From: Triticum aestivum
Taxonomy: Eukaryota > Streptophyta > Magnoliopsida > Poales > Poaceae
Assembly (NCBI RefSeq): GCF_018294505.1
Contig: NC_057802.1
Span: 552,400,202-552,464,201, forward strand
Length of the DNA: 64,000 nucleotides
Direction: 5' to 3'
Shown here: positions 11,066 to 21,404 of the stretch, piece by piece
Numbering within the stretch: position 1 is the stretch's first letter
How the letters are laid out: each line of letters starts with the position of its first letter
Notes under the pieces: model-generated
The model's input: only the letters and a program-made list of their open reading frames with translations
Database searches by the model: none
Told to the model about the DNA's origin: nothing
Translations under genes and position numbers: made by a program

Positions 11066-12787
11066 TGTTGGGGAACGTAGTAATTTCAAAAAAATTCCTA
11101 CGCACACACAGGATCATGGTGATGCATAGCAACGAGAGGGGAGAGTGTGTCCACGTACCCTCGTAGACCAAAAGCGGAAGCATTAGCAAAACGCGGTTGA
11201 TGTAGTCGTACGTCTTCATGATCCGACCGATCAAGTACCGAACGTACGGCACCTCCGAGTTCTGCACACGTTCAACTCGATGACGTCCCTCGAACTCCGA
11301 TCCAGCCAAGCTTTGAGGGAGAGTTCCGTCAGCACGACGGCGTGGTGACGGTGATGATGTTGCTACCGACGCAGGGCTTCGCCTAAGCACCGCTACGATA
11401 TGATCGAGGTGGATTATGTTGGAGGTGGCACCGCACACGGCTAAGAGATCAAGAGATCAATTGTTGTGTCCATGGGGTGCCCCCTCCTCCATATATAAAG
11501 GGGGCAGGAGAGGGCCGGCCAAGGGGAGGAGGCGCGCCCAAGGGGGGAGTCCTACTCCCACCGGGAGTAGGACTCCTCCTTTTCCTATTTGGAGAGGGAG
11601 AGGGAAGGAAGAGGATGGAGAGAGGAAGGAAAGGGGGGCGACCCCTACCAATTCGGATTGGGCTTGGTGGGGCACGGCCCCTCCCTTGCTCCTTTTCCCC
11701 CCTTTCCACTAAAGCCCATTAAGGCCCATATACCTCCGGGGGGGGGTTCCGATAACCTCCCGGTGCTCCGGTATTATCCCGATCTCACCCGGAACCATTC
11801 CAGTGTCCAAATATAGTCGTCCAATATATCGATCTTTATGTCTCGACCATTTCAAGACTCCTCGTCATGTCCGTGATCACATCCGGGACCCCGAACTACC
11901 TTCGGTACATCAAAAAACATAAACTCATAATATAACCGTCATCGAACTTTAAGCGTGCGGACCCTACGGGTTCGAGAACTATGCAAACATGACCGAGACA
12001 CGTCTCCGTTCAATAACCAATAGCGGAACCTGGATGCTCATATTGGCTCCGACATATTCTACGAAGATCTTTATCGGTCAAACCGCATAACAACATACGT
12101 TGTTCCCTTTGTCATCGGTATGTTACTTGCCCGAGATTCGATCGTCGGTATCTCAATACCTAGTTCAATCTCGTTACTGGCAAGTCTCTTTACTCGTTCC
12201 GTAATACATCATCCCGCAACTAACTCATTAGTCACATTGCTTGCAAGGCTTATAGTGATGTGCATTACCGAGAGGGCCCAGAGATACCTCTCCGACAATC
12301 GGAGTGACAAATCCTAATCTCGAAATACGCCAACTCAACAAGTACCTTCGGAGACACCTGTAGAGCACTTTTATAATCACCCAGTTACGTTGTGACGTTT
12401 GGTAGCACACAAAGTGTTCCTCCGGTAAACGGGAGTTGCATGATCTCATAGTCATAGGAACATGTATAAGTCATGAAGAAAGCAATAGAAGAATACTCAA
12501 CAATCGTGTGCTAAGCTAACGGAATGGGTCAAGTCAATCACATCATTCTCCTAATGATGTGATCCCGTTAATCAAATGACAACTCATGTCAATGGCTAGA
12601 AAACATAACCATCTTTGATCAACGAGCTAGTCAAGTAGAGGCATACTAGTGACACTTTGTTTGTCTATGTATTCACACAAGTATTATGTTTCCGGTTAAT
12701 ACAATTCTAGCATGATAATAAACATTTATCATGATATAAGGAAATAAATAATAACTTTATTATTGCCTCTAGGGCATATTTTCTTCA
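11066..12787 (-). repeat. C1 3' LTR
   Basis: 1722 bp with TG...CA ends (TGTTGGGG to CTTCA on the plus strand). It contains a TATATAAAGG block near 11492, and a 14-bp perfect inverted repeat with a 3-base loop near 11547-11577 (GGAGTCCTACTCCC and its complement). A polypurine tract (minus-strand AAGTGGGA) adjoins its right edge, marking it as the 3' LTR of a minus-strand element. Its length equals that of the 5' LTR. Confidence 0.9.
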
Positions 12788-12820
12788 GTGTCCCACTTGC
12801 ACTAGAGTCAATAATCTAGA

Positions 12821-14548
12821 TTACACAGTAATGATTCTAACACCCATGGACCCTTGGTGCTGATCATGTTTTGCTCGTGGATGAGGCTTAGTCAATGGGT
12901 CTGCAACATTCAGATCTGTATGTATCTTGCAAATTTCTATGTCTCCCACCTGGACTAGATCCCGGATGGAATTGAAGCGTCTCTTGATGGGCTTGGTTCT
13001 CTTGTGAAATCTGGATTCCTTTGCCAAGGCAATTGCACCAGTATTGTCACAAAAGATTTTCATTGGACCTGATGCACTAGGTATGACACCTAGATCGGAT
13101 ATGAACTCCTTCATCCAGACTCCTTCATTTGCTGCTTCCGAAGCAGCTATGTACTCCGCTTCACACGTAGATCCCGCCACAACACTTTGTTTAGAACTGC
13201 ACCAACTGACAGCTCCACCTTTCAATGTAAACATGTATCCGGTTTGCGATTTAGAATCGTCCGAATCAGTGTCAAAGCTTGCATCGACGTAACCATTTAC
13301 GACTAGCTCTTTGTCACCTCCATAAACGAGAAACATATCCTTAGTCCTTTTCAGGTATTTCAGGATGTTCTTGACCGCTGTCCAGTGATCCACTCCTGGA
13401 TTACTTTGGTACCTCCCTGCTAAACTTATAGCAAGGCACACATCAGGTCTGGTACACAGCATTGCATACATGATAGAGCCTATGGCTGAAGCATAGGGAA
13501 CATCGTTCATCTTCTCTGTATCTTCTGCAGTGGTCGGGCATTGAGTCTTACTCAACTTCACACCTTGTAACACAGGCAAGAACCCTTTCTTTGCTTGATC
13601 CATTTCGAACTTCTTCAAAACTTTGTCAAGGTATGTGCTTTGTGAAAGTCCAATTAAGCATCTTGATCTATCTCTATAGATCTTGATGCCCAATATATAA
13701 GTAGCTTCACCGAGGTCCTTCATTGAAAAACTCTTATTCAAGTATCCCTTTATGCTATCCAGAAATTCTATATCATTTCCAATCAGTAATATGTCATCCA
13801 CATATAATATCAGAAATGCTACAGAGCTCCAACTCACTTTCTTGTAAATACAAGCTTCTCCAAAAGTCTGTATAAAACCAAATGCTTTGATCACACTATC
13901 AAAACGTTTATTCCAACTCCGAGAGGCTTGCACCAGTCCATAAATGGATCGCTGGAGCTTGCACACTTTGTTAGCTCCTTTTGGATCGACAAAACCTTTC
14001 GGTTGCATCATATACAACTCTTCTTCCAGAAATCCATTCAGGAATGCAGTTTTGACATCCATTTGCCAAATTTCATAATCATAAAATGCGGCTATTGCTA
14101 ACATGATTCGGACAGACTTAAGCATCGCTACGGGTGAGAAAGTCTCATCGTAGTCAATCCCTTGAACTTGTCGAAAACCTTTCGCAACAAGTCAAGCTTT
14201 ATAGACAGTAACATTACCGTCAGTGTCAGTCTTCTTCTTGAAGATCCATTTATTCTCTATGGCTTGCCGATCATCGGGCAAGTCAACCAAAGTCCACACT
14301 TCGTTCTCATACATGGATCCCATCTCAGATTTCATGGCCTCAAGCCATTTTGCAGAATCTGGGCTCACCATCGCTTCTTCATAGTTCGTAGGTTCGTCAT
14401 GGTCTAGTAACATGACCTCCAGAACAGGATTACCGTACCACTCTGGTGTGGATCTTACTCTGGTTGACCTACGAGGTTCAGTAATAACTTGATCTGAAGT
14501 TTCATGATCATCATCATTAACTTCCTCACTAATTGGTGTAGGTGTCAC
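12821..14548 (-). pseudogene. C1 reverse transcriptase and RNase H
   Basis: Read on the minus strand, the segment begins before RT with RRSTRVRS and NEVWTLVDLPDD, then WIFKKKTD. It continues with the RT core (QMDVKTAFLNG, LYVDDILLIG with the YVDD catalytic box) and ends with copia RNase H (VDASFDTDSDD, AEYIAASEAANE, the NTGAIAL segment, then HTDLNVADPLTKP). The long 434-residue frame is 12821-14125. One in-frame TGA at about 14189-14191 breaks it where C2 has CGA (Arg), a C-to-T change at a CpG. The last domains are otherwise intact. Confidence 0.88.
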
Positions 14549-14560
14549 AGGAACCGGTTT

Positions 14561-15624
14561 CTATGATGAACTACTTTCCAATAAGGGAGCAGGTACAGTT
14601 ACCTCATCAAGTTCCAATTTCCTCTCACTCACTTCTTTCGAGAGACACTCCTTCTCTAGAAAGATTCCAAATTTAGCAACAAAAGTCTTGCCTTCGGATC
14701 TGTGATAGAAGGTGTTCCCAACAGTCTCTTTTGGGTATCCTATGAAGACACATTTTTCCGATTTGGGTTCGAGCTTATCAGGTTGAAGCTTTTTCACATA
14801 AGCATCGCAGCCCCAAACTTTAAGAAATGACAACTTTGGTTTCTTGCCAAACCATAGTTCATAAGGCGTCGTCTCAACGGATTTTGATGGTGCCCTATTT
14901 AACGTGAATGCAGCCGTCTCTAAAGCATAACCCCAAAATGATAGCGGTAAATCAGTAAAAGACATCATAGATCGCACCATATCTAGTAAAGTACGATTAC
15001 GACGTTCGGAACACCATTACGCTGTGGTGTTCCGGGTGGCGTGAGTTGTGAAACTATTCCGCATTATTTCAAATGAAGATCAAACTCGTAACTCAAATAT
15101 TCTCCTCCATAGTCGGATCATAGAAGCTTTATTTTCTTGTTACGATGATTTTCAAATTCACTCTGAAATTGTTTGAACTTTTCAAATGTTTCAGACTTAT
15201 GTTTCATTAAGGAGATATACCCATATGTGCTTAAATCATCTGTGAAGGTGAGAAAATACCGATACCCGCCGCGAGCCTCAACATTCATTGGACCACATAC
15301 ATCTCTATGTATGATTTCCAACAAATCTGTTGCTTGCTTCATAGTTCCGGAGAACGGCGTTTTAGTCATCTTGCCCATGAGGCACGGTTCGCAAGTACCA
15401 AGTGATTCATAATCTAGTGGTTCCAAAAGTCCATCAGTATGGAGTTTCTTCATGCGCTTTACACCAATATGACCTAAACGGCAGTGCCACAAATAAGTTG
15501 CACTATCATTATCAACTCTGCATCTTTTGGCCTCAATATTATGAATATGTGTATCACTACTATCGAAATTTAATATAAATAGACCACTCCTCAAGGGTGC
15601 ATGAACATAAAAGATACTACTCAT
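14561..15624 (-). pseudogene. C1 GAG-pre-integrase and integrase
   Basis: The upstream half (15118-15624) has the GAG-pre-integrase region (LWHCRLGHIGVKRM), an HHCC-type zinc motif (CEPCLMGK) and HRDVCGPM with the first catalytic Asp. The rest (14561-14980) has the integrase C-terminal region (LPLSFWGYALETAAF, NRAPSKSVETTPYELW, CVFIGYPK). Three breaks are visible by comparison with C2: a TGA where CGA is expected at about 15115-15117, a one-base loss near 15008 (the ACACC site), and a TAG where C2 has CAG at about 14558-14560. It cannot make active integrase. Confidence 0.85.
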
Positions 15625-16572
15625 ATAAATAGAACAACCATTATTCTTGAATTAAATGAATAACCGTCTCGCATCAAACATGATCCAGATATAATGTTCA
15701 TGCTCAACGCTGACACCAAATAACAATTATTCAGGTCTAAAACTAATCCCGAAGGTAGATGTAGAGGTAGCGTGCCGAGTGCGATCACATCGACTTTGGA
15801 ACCATTTCCCACACGCATCGTCACCTCGTCCTTAGCCAATCTTCGCTTAATCCGTAGTCCCTGTTTCGAGTTGCAAATATTAGCAACAGAACCAGTATCA
15901 AATATATAGGTGCTACTGCGAGCATTAGTAAGGTACACATCAATAACATGTATATCACATATACCTTTGTTCACCTTGCCATCCTTCTTATCCGCCAAAT
16001 ACTTGGGGCAGTTCCGCTTCCAGTGACCAGTCTGCTTGAAGTAGAAGCACTCAGTCTCAGGCTTAGGTCCAGACTTGGGTTTCTTCTCCTGAGCGGCAAC
16101 TTGCTTGCTGTTCTTCTTGAAGTTCCCTTTCTTCTTCCCTTTGCCTTTTTTCTTAAAACTGGTGGTCTTGTTGACCATCAACACTTGATGCTCCTTCTTG
16201 ATTTCTACCTCCGCAGCCTTTAGCATTGCGAAGAGCTCGAGAATTGTCTTATCCATCCCTTGCATGTTATAGTTCATCATGAAGCTCTTATAGCTTGGTG
16301 GCAGTGATTGAAGAATTCTGTCAATGACGCTATCATTCAGGAGATTAACTCTCAGTTGAATCAAGTGATTGTTATACCCAGACATTCTGAGTATATGCTC
16401 ACTGACAGAACTATTCTCCTCCATCTTGCAGCTGTAGAACTTATTGGAGACTTCATATCTCTCAATCCGGGCATTTGCTTGAAATATTAACTTCAACTCC
16501 TGGAACATCTCATATGCTCCATGACGTTCAAAACATCGTTGAAGTCCCGGTTCTAAGCCGTAAAGCATGGCA
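15621..16572 (-). pseudogene. C1 gag C-terminal part, zinc knuckle and protease
   Basis: The reading starts at the CACTA border (MLYGLEPG, gag) and runs through the copia gag core (ERYEVSNKFYSCKM, LPPSYKSF), a Lys-rich stretch, a zinc knuckle and a retropepsin (FDTGSVANIC). The knuckle reads CFYF...GHW...NCP: the second Cys is Phe, whereas C2 reads CFYC. That loss should prevent zinc binding. The first 77 residues of gag lie on the other side of the CACTA at 41892-42124. The 3' end is frameshifted near 15640. Confidence 0.87.
16570..16572. repeat. CACTA target-site duplication (left), GCA
   Basis: GCA directly precedes the CACTACTAGG terminus and recurs at 41889-41891 right after the TAGTAGTG terminus. 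The uninterrupted site in C2 (about 57096-57105) has a single GCA before CACTGAAC, confirming a 3-bp duplication as expected for CACTA transposons. Confidence 0.92.
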
Positions 16573-16890
16573 CACTACTAGGAAAAGGCTAATTAGTGGC
16601 GCACCTGTTTTGGCCATTAATGGCGCACTACAGGTGCGCCACTATCATCACGCCACTAGTAACTAATACAAATGGCGCACCCCTGGTGGGCCATTAGTAT
16701 ACCAGACAGTAGTGGCGAACCACGGAGTGCGCCATTAGTATGTCAAACGGTGCGCCATTACTATGCCTCCCAGGAGGGCATATTTACGTTGTGCTTTGGG
16801 TTACTAATGGCGCACTACTAGATAGTGCGCCACTTGTGTGTTTATTGCAGTGCGCCACTAAAGTGCTGTGTGGTGCGCCACTAGTATGAA
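16573..16890. repeat. CACTA left terminal inverted repeat and subterminal repeats
   Basis: The 16-bp terminal repeat is followed by GTGGCGCACC, AATGGCGCAC, GGTGCGCCA and similar units in both orientations, roughly every 20-50 bp, to about 16885. In En/Spm-type elements such subterminal repeats are bound by the TNP-A-type protein. The mirror array is at 41400-41888. Confidence 0.88.
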
Positions 16891-17250
16891 TATTAGGAAT
16901 TTTTTTCTTTTCTGATATTGGCACAGGTTACAAAATATATTACTGCACAGAATATAGACAGCACAACATATAAACAGCAGATTTATCAAATACAATAGAA
17001 GATTAGTCACATAGAAGAGAGCTGCGGTCATCATGATTAGCATCATCGCGATGAAACTGGTCTTCATCCGGTTCCTCCTCCGCTCCCTCCTCTCTCCCGC
17101 TACATAGCGCGCGTATCTAGCTTCCGCCTCTGCCCTAGTGGTGTACCCTTTGTAACTGTTACCGCTGAAATGGTGAACCTGTCTCCGACACTCCTCCCAG
17201 TCGTCGTAGACTCCGGGAACCTTACCCTTGTACACGACATACGACGACAT
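16858..17250 (-). CDS. CACTA small reading frame: RNase H1 N-terminal (viroplasmin-like) domain plus membrane segments
   Basis: 130 residues. Residues about 4-50 (YVVYKGKVPGVYDDWEEC, HHFSGNSYKGYTT, AEARYARYV) match the small domain found at the N-terminus of RNase H1 and in caulimovirus inclusion-body protein, which binds RNA/DNA hybrids or double-stranded RNA. A basic patch (ERRERRRNR) follows. Two hydrophobic stretches (about residues 64-85 and 86-108) could be membrane segments, then a Lys-rich tail. No RNase H catalytic domain is present. The frame lies about 245 bp downstream of the ULP-like exon and runs into the subterminal repeats. Start is the ATG at 17250. Function unknown. Confidence 0.6.
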   Translation of the reverse strand: MSSYVVYKGKVPGVYDDWEECRRQVHHFSGNSYKGYTTRAEAEARYARYVAGERRERRRNRMKTSFIAMMLIMMTAALFYVTNLLLYLINLLFICCAVYILCSNIFCNLCQYQKRKKFLIFILVAHHTAL

Positions 17251-17495
17251 CTCTATGCACTAGACAAACAAAATGTTAGTAGCAATTCACAGACAATACA
17301 TAAGCAATATATAAGTATGCAACAAAAGGATCGGAAGAGAAAAGCAACACATTAATAGCACGATTCATGGTCCTACTAATAAATAGCATCGATTACATAT
17401 AAGTTGAACGACTGTCCAAACCAAAGAGACATACAAGTTCATTAAAGTTTAATTACAACATGAGCTAATCGATATTTTAGAACTACATAGCATCA

Positions 17496-18067
17496 CTACT
17501 TTCGACTCGACTCAGGGACCGGAGCGTGGATGAAGCCGCCGTCTGTCGTGATGGTCATGAAATCGCGGGCGTTGTCAGCCTGCATTTGTAGCGTCGTTTC
17601 TATCTCACTGTTGGATGGTTGATATCTGAGGTAGAACTGCCCCGAGGTACGAAGGACATCTTGGTGGATGATTTCCGCAAACTCCGACTGGATGCGAAAG
17701 AATTCTTGTCTGATGTCCGCGTCCTGGATTGCCGACAAGCGTGCGGCCCAATCTTTGAGATTATTTAGTAGCAGAAGGTGATTATGGTCCCGTACGATCG
17801 CCTGCATGTGATGGAGGGCGTAGTAGGCATCCTTCTGACCGCCAGGCGGCTGCTTGACGCAGGGGAACGTCGTATTGTGGGTGAACACGTGCTTGTCGTA
17901 CCTACGAATTAGCCTGCTGAAGGTGCCTCCAGATCTGGCATAGCCGGGAGAACATCATCAAGAACTTTCTTGATATTTGTGTAGTCTTTCTTCGACTGAC
18001 GGTCTAAGTCGAAATACGTGGCCATGGAATATTTCAGGCTTAAGAGGATGAGTGTGCAATGTGTGTC
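17496..18067 (-). pseudogene. CACTA ULP1-like (C48 peptidase-type) terminal exons
   Basis: An exon probably starts at 18067 after a TGCAG acceptor and reads HCTLILL then MATYFDLD, which resembles the His and Asp regions of ULP1/SENP proteases. After a one-base loss near 17936 the reading continues GGTFSRLIRRYDKHVF and then CVKQPPGGQKDAYYALHHM. In ULP-type enzymes the QPPG motif is followed by the catalytic Cys (usually CGYY); here the position reads Asp (KDAYY). The domain is therefore probably not a protease. The C-terminus (EFAEIIHQDVLRTSGQFYL, then a Met/Gln-rich tail) ends at a stop at 17496. It belongs with the upstream exons of the same minus-strand gene. Confidence 0.6.
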
Positions 18068-18148
18068 ACTGCATAAACACGAAATGTTAGAAAAAAAGAA
18101 CGATCGAAATCTAAGAAATCATATGTTACGGGGCGGTGAGGGGATGAC

Positions 18149-19415
18149 TTACTCGGGAAAGTAAGGCACGAGGAAGTTATCCTTATCTGGGTTTGCCAGA
18201 ATGACGCCTTCGAGGTATGAACTCGCGACTTGCCGGTCCCCAGCGCTGCCCAAGATCTTGGCACGCACGTAGATGGGGTCGACTATCACGATGTCCGGGG
18301 TCTTGTCTCTAATGATCCGCATCTCCATACTCAGCGAAAATAGCCGAACGAATGTGTAGTGCAGCGGATGAAGGTTAAACATAGTGAAGATGTCATCAAA
18401 CCGCAGGACGATCATACCCCCGATGGCGCTATCCACGAAGCCCTTGCCCTCTGGCACCTTGGCCACAAAAACCGGGTATGCCACATCATTCTCGGAGAGA
18501 CGCCGCTTCTCCAAAGAAAGAACACTGTCATGCAGACTCCGCATAGCACCGGTTGCAGCATTGAGCAGATTAGTCGGTAGCATCGGCCTACCCGCCACAT
18601 GCACCCTCCTCGAGATATCCTTAGGTGAAGGTGGCCCGTCCTGAGCACGGATCGTACTCGGTGTCGGCTGGCTCGCACCCTTGTTAGTCTTTCTTTTCCG
18701 TCCCTTCTTCTTCTGCTGTAATGGGATCGAGTTCTGCTTAGAGACCGCCTTCTTGAGTGTGTTGGGGCCGATAATATTTCGCACCTCGGCTATCTGAGGC
18801 TCGGTGAAGGCGGCAGCTGGAGGCGTCTCCTGAGAACTGAACACCAGACGACGCCTGTTGCAATTGGGTTTCTCCGTGGTACCAGCTAGATCACGATCGT
18901 CTTTTGCAGGGTTGGGTTCTTGAGAAGGAGGCCCCAAGAATTCGTCACCGTACCCATGTTCGTTGAAGTACTTATCGACGTTGGTAAATGTACCGTCGTC
19001 GTCGTCGTCGTCCGGATCCTGTGCCATATGCATGTCCGGATCCTGTGCCGTATGCATGTCCGGTAGCATTGCGGCGGTCTTGCCATGGCTTGGCGCCGGC
19101 ACGACTGGCGGTGTTGTTTGTGGAGTGGTGTCCCCCCACCCCCAAACGAATCTGGCTCTTCGGCCAAAGCAGGGGCCAGCTTAAGCAGGCGCCGAGGGTC
19201 ATCACATCATCTTCGTCAGCCCCATGGGGTCAAAATGGAGGTAACAAGTCGTCGTAGCCCCGCAGCACCCGAACCAGTTGAACCCTATACACGTTGGGTG
19301 GCATCGGATTACCGTGGAACAGGCGGTTGCCCGGTTGAACGATTCTGGCCTTGGCGGCATCGATCAACTCGCCGTCCACAAAGTGCAGGAGAGTGCATGG
19401 AACGTCGACGGCGCC
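18149..19415 (-). pseudogene. CACTA TNP-A-like gene, middle exons
   Basis: The upstream part, after a probable acceptor near 19412, reads CTLLHFVDGELIDAAKARI and then PPNVYRVQLVRVLRGYDDL, a block recurrent in grass CACTA second genes. A TGA near 19228 interrupts it. MTLGACLSWPLLWPKSQIRL follows, then an acidic and disordered stretch with a run of seven Asp (about 18990-19010), a basic KKKGRKRKTNK segment (possible nuclear signal) and a conserved block ending at FPE. A GTAAGT donor follows at about 18149. I do not know the molecular role of these blocks; they precede the ULP-like exons in the same gene. Confidence 0.6.
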
Positions 19416-19485
19416 CTACGAAAACATGTAGGGCGTCAGGGATGCCCAGTAAAAGGCAAGGAGATGAAGTCATCGGCCGAGAGGC

Positions 19486-20083
19486 TTAATTAGTTACCGT
19501 GATGGCGTCGAGCTCGGCTAATGTCGAGGCACCGCCAACGGCGGGCGTGCAAGTGACGGAGGGGCCACTTGCTGCCGAGGTGCCGGTCGGGGTATTCTTC
19601 CCACACCCGGATGCATTAAGTTGCAATGCCGGCGCCGCCGTGGGAGACACCAATGCCGCCTCCGCCGGAGACACCAATGGCGCCGCCGGCGCGTTGCGCG
19701 AGTTGCTGCCCGTGAAGCTGGGAATTGGGGGCGGCCCCTGTTGGCCGCCCGCCATCCACGCATGCAGCCCAGAAACCACGGTAGGTATAATGGCAGTGAT
19801 CGTCGCTCCTAGTTGGTCTCGCACTTGCTCTTCGACCATCTCCGGAATCCGCGCCACTTGTGCCTTGAGTTGTTGAACCTCGCGCTCCTGGCTTTCCGAG
19901 CTGGTCTTTCTCTCCTTTCGCCCAGCGGTATAGTATTCCGACCATTTCGTGGACAAGCCTTTGCCGGCCACACGACCAGCTGACGATGGCTTACTGAGAT
20001 TATCCTTGTTTTTCATTACGTTCAATGCCCTATTTAAAGGGGTGTTGAAAGGGGAGCTCTGAGACGACCCCACGCTACTACTT
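19486..20083 (-). pseudogene. CACTA TNP-A-like gene, coiled-coil exon
   Basis: After a CATAG acceptor near 20084 the exon reads DTESSSVGSSQSS, then a basic region (KGLSTKWSEYY), then a heptad-rich stretch (SQEREVQQLKAQVARIPEMVEEQV) that suggests a coiled coil for dimerisation, followed by a Gly/Pro/Ala-rich low-complexity tail. A GTAACT donor lies near 19497. It links the 20156-21100 exon to the middle exons. TNP-A-type proteins bind subterminal repeats as multimers, which fits a coiled coil, but I see no direct DNA-binding evidence in this exon. Confidence 0.6.
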
Positions 20084-20155
20084 TCAGTGTCCTATGGAAG
20101 GAACGTGAACCATTTAGAAATTTGGCTTCATTAATTAGAATGCAACCATATGGAG

Positions 20156-21100
20156 CTAATTACACGGGGGTGTATTCCTTACCAGAACAAGCTCAAGCGC
20201 CTTGGTCTTCGGATCCATGGTAAGCTCCTTGGTTACCGGGTCAATCGTGTACCGGGCCCTGACATAGTTCCTGGTCTGCTTGTCACGGTATTTCTCGAAG
20301 AGGGGCGGTAGGCCTTGCTCGGCACGCTTCGCGTCCTCCTTGTCCCATATAGGTTCCGCCACTCTATAACCGCCGGGACCGAGTTTGTGGACCCCTAAGT
20401 TCAAGTCCCGCATATTTTTCCCCCACTGACTTGATTCCATGGTTGCGTTGCTCTCGCACTTGATCTTGAACTCCCGGTAGTCATCTTCGCTGATCGAAGG
20501 ATTTTTCTCCTTGATCTTCTCATAACTATCACCTTTTTCAATCATTCTCTTCACCGCGGCTCTCCAAGTAGCCAGTGCCGTGCTCATCTTCGTGAGGGCG
20601 GCACTGTTCACTTTATTCCCTGAGAGGCGTGTGTTTGCCAAGTCACCGGGGAATTTGTATCGTTCGTGCAGCTTCGTGAAGAGGAGGTTGTGCAAACTCC
20701 CTCGGTCACGATGCCTTAGGTTCTCGGTGTTGATCGAGACGGTGCTACGGAGAATGCACCCGAGCTGTCCCGCGTACCCCTTGACTATTTCTTTGGGTGC
20801 CGTTGGATGCCCCTCGGAGGACACTTCAGTAAATTCCTCCTTGACGGTGTCGAGCACGTTCAGGCGCCGGTCCTTCCGTTGCCTCTTCGGTTGGCTGCCA
20901 TCTGTGTGTGCGCTGCCATCATCAGTGGTGGCATCCTCGGCGGCACCATCAGTGGTGTCATCCGCGATGCCACTAGGGGTTGTGTAGTCAGGATCGGTGT
21001 CTTCCGCGGTGTCCTCATAGCAGTGAGGTTCTTCCTCCATCTCCTGGGACAGCTCCCAGAACGCCTTGCCCGAACCGCCGGCCTCATCGTTGTGGGCCAT
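20156..21100 (-). CDS. CACTA TNP-A-like (Transposase_24-like) first exon
   Basis: 314 residues from the ATG at 21100. Residues 1-75 are acidic and disordered; KRQRKDRRL (about 73-82) is a likely nuclear signal. Residues about 85-290 read like the conserved region of plant CACTA accessory transposase proteins (KGYAGQLGCILRSTVSI, NLLFTKLHERYKFPG, ALATWRAAVKRMIEKG, ISEDDYREFKIKCES, MRDLNLGVHKLGPGGYRVAEP, IWDKEDA). A GTAAGG donor overlaps the end (about 20184), so the last residues are probably intronic. The reading is uninterrupted. A repeat array with telo-boxes lies 70-300 bp upstream. DNA-binding function is inferred from family position. Confidence 0.7.
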   Translation of the reverse strand: MAHNDEAGGSGKAFWELSQEMEEEPHCYEDTAEDTDPDYTTPSGIADDTTDGAAEDATTDDGSAHTDGSQPKRQRKDRRLNVLDTVKEEFTEVSSEGHPTAPKEIVKGYAGQLGCILRSTVSINTENLRHRDRGSLHNLLFTKLHERYKFPGDLANTRLSGNKVNSAALTKMSTALATWRAAVKRMIEKGDSYEKIKEKNPSISEDDYREFKIKCESNATMESSQWGKNMRDLNLGVHKLGPGGYRVAEPIWDKEDAKRAEQGLPPLFEKYRDKQTRNYVRARYTIDPVTKELTMDPKTKALELVLVRNTPPCN

Positions 21101-21170
21101 GTTTCGCTCTGAATAGGAAAAAAAGTTTGGTCAAAAAGTTGGTTATTGTCAAGGAACAAGATCATGGTCT

Positions 21171-21404
21171 CATCATTTAGGGTTTGTCGACACCGAGGCA
21201 TCCTAAAAGCTAAGCTTTTATCATTTAGGGTTTGTCGACGCCGAGGCACCCTAAAAGCCTAAGCTTTCATCATTTAGGTTTTTATCGACACCGAGGCACC
21301 CTAAAAGCCAAGGTTTTATCATTTAGGGTTTGTCGACGCTGAGGCACCCTAAATGCTAAGTTAATTTTTCATCATTTAGGGTTTATCGATGCCGAGGCAC
21401 CCTA
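21171..21404 (-). repeat. Five-unit tandem repeat carrying telo-boxes, upstream of the TNP-A-like gene
   Basis: Units of 48-53 bp start with TCATTTAGGGTTT at about 21173, 21221, 21270, 21319 and 21372, followed by GTCGACRCCGAGGCACCCTAA. On the gene strand four units contain AAACCCTAAA (plus-strand 21176-21185, 21224-21233, 21322-21331 and 21375-21384); the third unit has lost one G. AAACCCTA is the plant telo-box, known from promoters and 5' regions of translation genes. The array lies 70-300 bp upstream of the ATG at 21100, so it may be promoter or 5' UTR. Confidence 0.85.

Noticed and set aside
11009..11122. 57-bp tandem duplication of TGTTGGGGAACG...
   Set aside because: It is not a duplication event: the first copy is the edge of the C2 LTR and the second the start of the C1 LTR, separated by the target duplication GGTGA.
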